Source: CAZFVY01 sp964522665 (GTDB taxonomy: Bacteria; Verrucomicrobiota; Verrucomicrobiia; Limisphaerales; CAZFVY01). From it: a stretch of 64,000 nucleotides of DNA. The DNA lies in NCBI GenBank assembly GCA_964522665.1, contig CAZFVY010000010.1:1-64000 (forward strand), written 5' to 3'. How positions within the stretch are numbered: position 1 is the first letter of the stretch; each line of letters starts with the position of its first letter. The notes below the pieces were generated by a model that did not search any database, had not been told where the DNA came from, and saw only the letters and a list, made by a program, of their open reading frames with translations. Shown here piece after piece: positions 24,648-31,793 of the stretch. Both the position numbers and the translations under genes were made by a program.

Positions 24648-26102
24648 TTAAGCGTTATAGGTGCTCGACGAAATCACTCCCCCGTGACCGGTCCAGTTCG
24701 TGTGCGAAAACTGGCCCCGCGGCTGGTCGATCCGCTCGTAGGTGTGCGCGCCGAAATAATCGCGTTGCGCCTGGAGCAGATTCGCCGGCAAGCGGGCGTT
24801 GCGATACGCGTCGTAAAAGTTGAGCGCGGTCGAGAAAGCCGGGGTCGGAATTCCTTTCCGGGCCGCCACCGCGATAACATTCCGCCAGGAACGTTGACAA
24901 TCCTTGATCGCTTTCTTGAAAAAGCTGTCCAGGAGCAGATTCGAGAGATCGGCCTTCTTGTCGAACGCCTCTTTAATCTTGCCCAGGAACCGGCTGCGAA
25001 TGATGCAACCACCGCGCCACATCAAAGCGATGCCGCCGTAATTGAGATTCCACTTGTACTCTTTGGCCGCCGCGCGCATGAGCATATAGCCCTGCGTGTA
25101 GGAAATGATCTTCGACGCGTAAAGCGCCTGACGAATCCCCTCCACGAACTTGGCGCGATCACCAGAGATCGTCGGTTTCGGGCCTTTCAGGTATTTCGCC
25201 GCGATCACTCGTTCGTCTTTCAACGCCGAAACGCAACGTGAGTAAACGGCCTCCGCCATCAGCGTAATCGGAATGCCGAGTTCCTGGGACGAAATCACCG
25301 TCCATTTCCCGGTGCCCTTCTGCCCGGCCGTGTCCAGAATCTTATCGACCAGCGGCAACCCGTCCGTGTCTTTGAATGCGAGGATGTTCGTGGTGATCTC
25401 GATCAGGAACGAATCGAGGTCGCCTTTGTTCCACTCGGCGAAGACCTGGTGCATCTCGTCCGCCGACATGCCGAGGCCGTCCTTCATCAATTGATACGCT
25501 TCGCAAATCAATTGCATGTCGCCGTACTCGATGCCGTTATGCACCATTTTGACGTAGTGCCCGGCGCCGTTCTCGCCCACCCAATCGCAGCATGGGGAAC
25601 CGTCCTCTACTTTGGCCGCGATGGCCTGGAAAATCTCCTTCACGTGCGGCCACGCGGCGGGCGAACCGCCCGGCATGATCGAGGGACCGCGTCGCGCGCC
25701 CTCTTCGCCCCCGGAGACGCCGGTGCCGACAAAGAGAAAACCCTTGGATTCCAAATACTTGGTCCGGCGCGACGTGTCGTCGAACAACGAATTGCCGCCG
25801 TCAATGATGATGTCGCCCGGCTCGAGGTGCGGCACGATTTGCTCGATGAATTCGTCCACGGCCTTGCCCGCCTTGACCATCAGCATGATGCGGCGCGGGC
25901 GTTTCAGCAGTCCCACCATCTCCTCGATGGAGTGAGCGCCAATCACTTTGGTGCCCTTGGCCTCGTTCTGAATGAACTCGTCCACCTTTGAGACGGTTCG
26001 GTTATAGGCGACCACGGTATAACCGTGATCGTTCATGTTCAGGATCAAGTTCTGGCCCATGACGGCCAAACCGATCAATGCGATGTCAGCGTTCGGTTCC
26101 AT
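24648..26102 (-). CDS. gnd: 6-Phosphogluconate dehydrogenase, decarboxylating
   Basis: This enzyme of the oxidative pentose phosphate pathway turns 6-phosphogluconate plus NADP+ (or NAD+) into ribulose 5-phosphate and CO2. The 484-residue length is that of the long form. The N-terminal Rossmann motif is IGLAVMGQNLILNM with VVAYNRT after beta 2. The catalytic region reads VSGGEEGARRGPSIMPGG, then YVKMVHNGIEYGDMQLI (Lys/Asn/Glu) and DTAGQKGTGKWT. The C-terminal tail includes the helix ANLLQAQRDYFGAHTYERID. The gene fits carbon flow from the neighbouring sugar-acid genes. Confidence 0.97.
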   Translation of the reverse strand: MEPNADIALIGLAVMGQNLILNMNDHGYTVVAYNRTVSKVDEFIQNEAKGTKVIGAHSIEEMVGLLKRPRRIMLMVKAGKAVDEFIEQIVPHLEPGDIIIDGGNSLFDDTSRRTKYLESKGFLFVGTGVSGGEEGARRGPSIMPGGSPAAWPHVKEIFQAIAAKVEDGSPCCDWVGENGAGHYVKMVHNGIEYGDMQLICEAYQLMKDGLGMSADEMHQVFAEWNKGDLDSFLIEITTNILAFKDTDGLPLVDKILDTAGQKGTGKWTVISSQELGIPITLMAEAVYSRCVSALKDERVIAAKYLKGPKPTISGDRAKFVEGIRQALYASKIISYTQGYMLMRAAAKEYKWNLNYGGIALMWRGGCIIRSRFLGKIKEAFDKKADLSNLLLDSFFKKAIKDCQRSWRNVIAVAARKGIPTPAFSTALNFYDAYRNARLPANLLQAQRDYFGAHTYERIDQPRGQFSHTNWTGHGGVISSSTYNA

Positions 26103-26413
26103 GTGTTTGATGTTCGGTTAACGAAAGTGCGAGGATACTACCGGAACCCGGGGCTTCCGCCAGAACATTTTTAGGGCTGGGCGCGGGAACCTGACCGGCG
26201 CGGCGCTGGCAGTCGCCCGACCCGCTCACCAGCGCGTGGCTCGGCCGATCCGTCGCTAGGTCTCCGGCATTAATACTTTCAAATAAAACATCGCCGCCGA
26301 CGTTTCTCGGGGCATCGCGGGACGATTTCAACTTGCCTTTCGTCGATCCGCTCGATTAGCATTCGTGCTGTTCAAATCAGGACCGTACTCTGGAAAGGAT
26401 TCAGCATCAGCAA
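26103..26413. other. Divergent intergenic region between gnd and the NHL protein
   Basis: This 311-base stretch has no gene. It must hold the promoters of gnd (minus) and the NHL-repeat gene (plus). A TAGTAT hexamer on the minus strand (26135-26140) could be the gnd -10 box, but the -35 region matches poorly. No clear terminator or riboswitch was seen. Confidence 0.4.
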
Positions 26414-28798
26414 ATGCGTACTGAACGAATTTGCCTTAGACGCGCGCTCTGCGTCGCCAGTGGGCTGGCATTTGCGGCTCTCCAAAGTCTCGCTCAAGTA
26501 ACGTACACGCCTTACACCTTCGTCACCTTGGCAGGCCACGTCATGAGCGTCGGCGCCCAAGACGGAACCGGAGACTCGGCCCGGTTCAATGGGCCAAGAG
26601 GTTTAGCGACCGACCGGGCCGGAAATGTCTATGTGGCGGACTTCAGCAATCAGACCATCCGCAGAATCACGCCCGCGGGCGTCGTCACGACCTGGGCGGG
26701 CAGCCCAAACCGTACCGGCTCTACCGATGGCACGGCTGGCGCCGCCAAGTTCAATTATCCCAATGGCGTCGCCGTGGACGCAAGCGGCAACGTTTACGTC
26801 GGGGACGCGGCGAATGACACGATCCGAAAGATCTCGCCAGCACAGGTCGTAACGACCGTTGCCGGCAAGGCGGGGATCGCCGGCAGCGCCGATGGCATTG
26901 GGAGCGCGGCCCGATTTTATTCCCCTACCTGCGTCGCCGTGGACGCCGCCGGAAACGTGTACGTCTCGGACGCGGGAAACCAAACAATCAGGAAGATTAC
27001 GCCCGCCGGAATGGTGACCACGATGGCCGGTCTGGCGGGCGTCGCCGGCAGCGCGGACGGCGTCGGGAGCAGCGCGCGGTTTAGGGGTCCTGAAGGCATC
27101 GGGGTGGACTTGGCCGGCAATATTTTCGTCGCCGACCTGCAAAACCAAACCATTCGAAAAATCTCCCCGCAAGGCGTTGTCACCACCTTGGCGGGACAAG
27201 CGGGTTCAGCGGGAGATGTCGATGCGACCGGCTCCGCGGCTCGTTTCAACACGCCCTGGGGGCTGGCGGTGGACAAAGACGGACTGCTCTACGTTGCGGA
27301 CGATAGCAATAAATCGATCCGCCTGGTTAAACCGACGGGCGAGGTAACGACGCTTGCGGGAAATACTGTGCCCGGCCCACAGACGGACGGAACAGGAATT
27401 GGCGCCCGGTTCCTTGACCCGCTCGGCGTGGCGATCGACGGCTCCGGCAATGTGTATGTCGCGGACAGTTTCGGCTCAATCATCTTGAAAGGATTCCCGC
27501 CGCAGACGGCCCCGCCCCCTTTGACTCACTTGACCTACACGTTCACGACGATGGCGGGTACGGCGGTGAACCGCGGCGCGACGGATGGAACGGCGGGCGG
27601 CGCCAGTTTCGCTGCGCCAGCCGGGGCAGCGGTGGACGTCGCCGGAAACGTCTTTGTTGCCGATTGGGGCAACCACGAAATTCGAAAACTCACCCCGTCC
27701 GGCGTCGTGACCACGCTGGCTGGCAACCCGAAGCTGCACATTCCTTCGTTTGGGCAGGATGGTAACGGCAGCGCGGCTTGGTTCGTGGCCCCGGTGGCGC
27801 TCGCGCTCGATAGCGCCGGAAACCTGTACGTCGCCGATTCCGCCGGTCAGACGATCCGCAAAGTGACGCCCGCGGGATCGGTAACCACGCTCGCCGGAAA
27901 CGCCACAAATATTGTCGGCGGTTATCCGACCGGGGGCAGCAGCGACGGGTTTGGACTGAACGCCCAGTTTACGAGTCCGTCTGGCGTGGCCGTGAACGCC
28001 GGCGGGATGATTTACGTCGCCGACACGGGAAATCACACCATCAGGCAGATTACCCCCGAGGGTTTGGTCACAACGTTAGCCGGAACAGCGGGCAGCCGCG
28101 GTAGCGCCGATGGTATCGGCCCCACCGCCCGGTTTTACGATCCAGGCGGACTGGGAATCGATGGCGCTGGCAACATCTATGTGGCGGACCAGGGCAACAG
28201 TACCATTCGGAGAGTCAGCCCCGACGGCGCTGTCATCACCGTGGCTGGGGTCGCGGGTACTTTCGGCCATCAGGATGGGCCAGTGAAAACCGCGCTTTTC
28301 GAAACTCCCGTGGCCGTCGCCCTCGACTCAATCGGGAACATTTTCGTGGCGGAAACTGGCTATGACGCGATTCGGCTGATCACACCGGCAGGCCAGGTCA
28401 CGACCATCGCCGGGGACGGTAGCGCGATTGACATTTTCGGACGCCCGATCGGAGGGAGCGCCGACGGAGCTGGCGCAAACGCCCGCTTCGACGGGCCTCG
28501 CGGCCTGGCGGTGGACCGATCGGGATTTGTTTACGTCGCTGACTCGAACAATTCGACGATTCGAAAAGGCTTTCCGACATTGATGATCGCCACCTCGGGC
28601 GTGGGATTCGGCATGATCAGCGGTCAATTCAGCTTCGGATTAATCGGACCGAATGGCGCCGCGGTCGTGGTGGAAGCTTCCAGCGACCTTTTAAGCTGGG
28701 CTCCGGTTGGGACAACCTCCATTAAGGTCGGCGTCAATTTCACCGAGCCAGACTCGATCCCCTCGTCAACTCGCTTCTACCGGCTTAAAATCCCGTAA
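26414..28798 (+). CDS. Secreted NHL-repeat protein, two tandem six-blade propellers
   Basis: This 794-residue protein has a signal peptide (RALCVASGLAFAALQSLAQ). It contains 12 NHL-type units of the form GPRGLAVDxxGNVYVADxxN-TIRKITPAGxVTTLAG. They form two sets of six: the first ends with ILKGFPPQ near residue 360; the second opens with a near copy of the start (YTFTTMAGT ... GATDGT) and ends with IRKGFPT. This looks like duplication of a whole six-bladed propeller. The last 66 residues form the W/FYR module ending FYRLKIP. NHL propellers bind proteins or polysaccharides; no catalytic motif was seen. The GloVer repeat protein follows 87 nt downstream. Confidence 0.92.
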   Translation: MRTERICLRRALCVASGLAFAALQSLAQVTYTPYTFVTLAGHVMSVGAQDGTGDSARFNGPRGLATDRAGNVYVADFSNQTIRRITPAGVVTTWAGSPNRTGSTDGTAGAAKFNYPNGVAVDASGNVYVGDAANDTIRKISPAQVVTTVAGKAGIAGSADGIGSAARFYSPTCVAVDAAGNVYVSDAGNQTIRKITPAGMVTTMAGLAGVAGSADGVGSSARFRGPEGIGVDLAGNIFVADLQNQTIRKISPQGVVTTLAGQAGSAGDVDATGSAARFNTPWGLAVDKDGLLYVADDSNKSIRLVKPTGEVTTLAGNTVPGPQTDGTGIGARFLDPLGVAIDGSGNVYVADSFGSIILKGFPPQTAPPPLTHLTYTFTTMAGTAVNRGATDGTAGGASFAAPAGAAVDVAGNVFVADWGNHEIRKLTPSGVVTTLAGNPKLHIPSFGQDGNGSAAWFVAPVALALDSAGNLYVADSAGQTIRKVTPAGSVTTLAGNATNIVGGYPTGGSSDGFGLNAQFTSPSGVAVNAGGMIYVADTGNHTIRQITPEGLVTTLAGTAGSRGSADGIGPTARFYDPGGLGIDGAGNIYVADQGNSTIRRVSPDGAVITVAGVAGTFGHQDGPVKTALFETPVAVALDSIGNIFVAETGYDAIRLITPAGQVTTIAGDGSAIDIFGRPIGGSADGAGANARFDGPRGLAVDRSGFVYVADSNNSTIRKGFPTLMIATSGVGFGMISGQFSFGLIGPNGAAVVVEASSDLLSWAPVGTTSIKVGVNFTEPDSIPSSTRFYRLKIP

Positions 28799-28885
28799 AT
28801 GAACTAATCTCCAACGTCAGCCAGAGGTACCGAATTCAACGCGCCAAATCAGCGCGGCCACAGATTTGGCCGTAACGAGGTAACG

Positions 28886-31459
28886 GTGAATTGTATGAAG
28901 ACATTGATCTCCGCGGAAGCGGGGCGAGCCTTGAATCGCCGGCGGGTGGCCGGTTTCTTTCTGACGTTGGTATTGACCGCCGCGTTTGCTCGACCCGTTC
29001 AAGGGCAATATCGCCGAATCAAATCGTTTGGATTCGGAGAATCCTCTGCGGCAAATCCGGCGGCGCGCCTGATCGTGGCAAGCGACGGCGCCCTGTACGG
29101 GACCACGACTCTCGGCGGTACAAACAACCTGGGTACCGTCTTCACCGTGAACCAAGACGGCAGCGGCTTCCGGGCGTTGCACAGCTTCTCACAAACGAAC
29201 GCCGACGGCGCCAACCCCGGCGTTGGGGTGATCGAGGGAAGCGACGGCGCGCTTTACGGCGTCACCGCCAATGGCGGCGCGAATGGCGCCGGAACCGTTT
29301 TCCGCATAAACAAAGATGGCGGCGGTTATGCCACGATCCACAGCTTCTCGTTCGCTCTCGGCGACGCCCGCCTACCGGAAGGTGATTTAATCGAAGCAGT
29401 GGATGGCGCGCTCTACGGCACAACGTATGCCGGCGGGGAGAACGCCGCCGGAACCGTTTTCAAAGTCGGAAAAACCGGCGGCGGCTATTCCATCGTGCAT
29501 AGTTTCTCGTACTCAGGCGCGGTTGGCGCCTCACCTCAGGCCGGCTTGTTACTTGGAAGTGACGGCCTCCTGTACGGAACGACGTACGCCGGCGGAAGCA
29601 ACGGCGTCGGCGTGGCCTTCAGTCTAAAGCCCGACGGGAGCGATTATGTTGTTTTGCATGGTTTTGGCGCCAGCTCGAGTGACGGTGAGAATCCCGAGGC
29701 TGCGCTCCTGGAGGGAGCCGACGGGGTATTGTACGGAACGACCTACGCCGGGGGCGTTCTCGGTTTGGGGACGATCTTCAAAGTGAACAAAGATGGCTCT
29801 GGTTATGCCGTGATTCACAATCTGCGCAATGACGGTGGCGCGAACCCCGTCGCCGCTCTCGTCGAAGGCGCCGATGGAGCGCTCTACGGAACGACGTCCG
29901 CCGGCGGGGCGCTCGGCTTTGGAGCGGTCTTCAAGATCAACAAAAACGGGAACTCCTACACCGTCTTGCGAAATCTGGCCGGCGGACCGGGCGATGGCAA
30001 AAGCCCTCAGTCGTCCGTCGCCCTGGGTCCTGGTGGCGTGCTATTCGGAAGCTCCCACAACGGCGGATTGGTTGACCAGGGCACAATCTTCCGTCTGAAC
30101 GCGAATGGAACCGGATACACGATTCTTTTGAACTTTACGGCAACCGGGGGCGACGGACAGAACCCGCAAGCTGCGCTGACGCTTGGCCGCGACGGCGCGC
30201 TATGGGGCACAACGGCGGCGGGCGGCCCCAACGGCTTCGGAACCGCTTTCAGAATCAATCAGGACGGGAGCGACTATCAGTTGCTGCACAGTTTCTTAGG
30301 CGTCATCAGCAGCGACGGCTCCCAGCCGCAAGGCGCCTTGCTCCAAACGGCAGACGGGTTCTGGTACGGCGCCACCGCCACCGGCGGCAACGCCGGCGCC
30401 GGGACCATTTTCCAGTTGCGACCGGACGGCAGCGGCTATTCGATCGTGGTTCAATTTGGCCACGGGAACGGCTCCAACCCGACCGGTGGCCTCATCCAAG
30501 GAACCGATGGCGCGCTGTATGGGACGTTGCCGCTTGGAGGCGACCATGGCTTGGGAGCCGTCTTTCGACTCGATTTGAGCCTGGGCGGATTGACCATTAT
30601 TCATAGTTTTTGCGGGCTGCTAAGCTCTCTGATTCCGATCTGCGGCCGCGATGGCGACCTCCTCGATACGCCGGTTGTCCAAGGCAGCGATGGAGCGCTC
30701 TATGGCTCGACGAGTTACGGCGGTTACTGGTCCGCCGGCTCGATTTTCACGATCCGAGAAGACGGCAGTGGTTACGCGATCATCCACGACTTCGCCGAAC
30801 AATTCCCTATTTACTATCCTCAAGCCGGAATTGTCGAAGGTTTGGACGGCACGCTCTACGGCGGCGATCTGGCGGGCGGTACGAACCAATTGGGTTCCGT
30901 ATTCAAGCTCCATCACGATGGCAGCGGCTACACGGTATTGCATTCGTTTTCCGGCCCCGACGGCTCCCAAGTCCCCCGGAGCGTTTTGTACGGGCAAAAC
31001 GGCGTTCTCTACGGCGTCGCCACCGCGGGCGGCGCAGGTTCGGGCACGCTTTTTCAACTGAGTTCGGACGGCTCGAACTTCGCACTCTTGCGCACCTTCG
31101 CCGCGGACGGCGCCGACGGCGCGGCGCCGCAAGCGGGCTTGATTCAAGCGGCCGACGGTACAGTTTTTGGCGTCACTTCTGGCGGTGGAGAGTTCGGTTT
31201 CGGCACGATCTTCGCGTATCATCCGCAAGTCGCGACCGCTCCCCGAATTCTCAGCCTGACTCCGGTCGCCGGTCGAACGATCGTTCGCCTCGTGAGCGCC
31301 GGCGGTTCCACCAACCTGATTCAGCGGGCCAACGCCGTGATGGGGCCGTGGACTACCTTGACAAACCTCATCGTTCCCTCAGGAGGCATCGCCGATTTCA
31401 CCGATCCGGCTCCGGCCTTGCCCAATAGTTTTTATCGCGCGGAGCGAACGGGTCCTTAG
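28886..31459 (+). CDS. Secreted Gloeo/Verruco (GloVer) repeat protein
   Basis: This 857-residue protein carries 14 tandem units of about 55 residues with the core DGALYGTTxxGGxNxxGTVFxINxDGSGYxxLHSF, the repeat known as Gloeo_Verruco/GloVer. A GTG start at 28886 is 5 nt after GAGG; an ATG nine bases on (28895) is the alternative. The signal peptide is FFLTLVLTAAFARPVQGQ. A C-terminal module of about 70 residues contains NLIQRANAVMGPWTTL and ends SFYRAERTGP, matching the tails of other exported proteins here. The fold is probably a large beta-propeller. Function is unknown; extracellular binding or structure is likely. It may share a transcript with the NHL gene. Confidence 0.93.
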   Translation: MNCMKTLISAEAGRALNRRRVAGFFLTLVLTAAFARPVQGQYRRIKSFGFGESSAANPAARLIVASDGALYGTTTLGGTNNLGTVFTVNQDGSGFRALHSFSQTNADGANPGVGVIEGSDGALYGVTANGGANGAGTVFRINKDGGGYATIHSFSFALGDARLPEGDLIEAVDGALYGTTYAGGENAAGTVFKVGKTGGGYSIVHSFSYSGAVGASPQAGLLLGSDGLLYGTTYAGGSNGVGVAFSLKPDGSDYVVLHGFGASSSDGENPEAALLEGADGVLYGTTYAGGVLGLGTIFKVNKDGSGYAVIHNLRNDGGANPVAALVEGADGALYGTTSAGGALGFGAVFKINKNGNSYTVLRNLAGGPGDGKSPQSSVALGPGGVLFGSSHNGGLVDQGTIFRLNANGTGYTILLNFTATGGDGQNPQAALTLGRDGALWGTTAAGGPNGFGTAFRINQDGSDYQLLHSFLGVISSDGSQPQGALLQTADGFWYGATATGGNAGAGTIFQLRPDGSGYSIVVQFGHGNGSNPTGGLIQGTDGALYGTLPLGGDHGLGAVFRLDLSLGGLTIIHSFCGLLSSLIPICGRDGDLLDTPVVQGSDGALYGSTSYGGYWSAGSIFTIREDGSGYAIIHDFAEQFPIYYPQAGIVEGLDGTLYGGDLAGGTNQLGSVFKLHHDGSGYTVLHSFSGPDGSQVPRSVLYGQNGVLYGVATAGGAGSGTLFQLSSDGSNFALLRTFAADGADGAAPQAGLIQAADGTVFGVTSGGGEFGFGTIFAYHPQVATAPRILSLTPVAGRTIVRLVSAGGSTNLIQRANAVMGPWTTLTNLIVPSGGIADFTDPAPALPNSFYRAERTGP

Positions 31460-31513
31460 TTCAACAACAACTTGCGGTCGGGCGCCAGCGAGCCACAGGC
31501 CAGCCGGCGAAAG

Positions 31514-31534
31514 GGACGCCGACGTCCGGGTTTT
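31514..31534 (+). terminator. Weak terminator candidate after the GloVer gene
   Basis: ggacg (31514-31518) pairs with cgtcc (31523-31527) over a four-base loop, followed by GGG and TTTT at 31531-31534. The 5-bp stem is short, so the call is tentative. Confidence 0.3.
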
Positions 31535-31548
31535 CATCGTTTATTTCG

Positions 31549-31719
31549 TTAATCCTTAAAACGGCGGTTGGAACGCGCCAGATTGAGTAAGACTTTGGAG
31601 CAGAAACGGTTTGGAAAAAGTGAAGGCATACCCGCAGCGGTCTGGTGAACTTTTTCCGAAACGTTTATGCCCAAATGATTACGCAAGATGGCGCGTTCCA
31701 ACTGCCGTTTTAAGGTTAA
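31549..31719. repeat. 171-bp long imperfect palindrome (MITE-like or structured RNA)
   Basis: The left arm 31549-31621 aligns to the reverse complement of 31649-31719 with about 61 of 73 positions matching by hand, around a 27-nt loop. The outer 27 bp (31554-31580 with 31689-31715) match with one mismatch, starting CCTTAAAACGGC. Both outer ends carry TTAA, which could be a target duplication. The innermost arms (ggaaaaagt / actttttcc) also pair perfectly. No open frame lies inside. This fits a miniature inverted-repeat element or a transcribed fold-back RNA. No second copy was seen in the window. Confidence 0.75.
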
Positions 31720-31793
31720 TCAGACGCTTAGTTCAAGCGGAGGCTTGAACCGGGGCGCGTCACCGGTCAAAGTCGGCCTGACGGTAACTGGGA

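Larger units (their letters stand above)
31460..31793. other. Intergenic region holding a long fold-back element
   Basis: No gene is supported here. The left part has a weak terminator candidate for the GloVer gene; the middle is a 171-bp long inverted repeat. The remaining 74 bp precede the sensor kinase and must include its start region, which has no ATG and no clear Shine-Dalgarno sequence. Confidence 0.6.
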
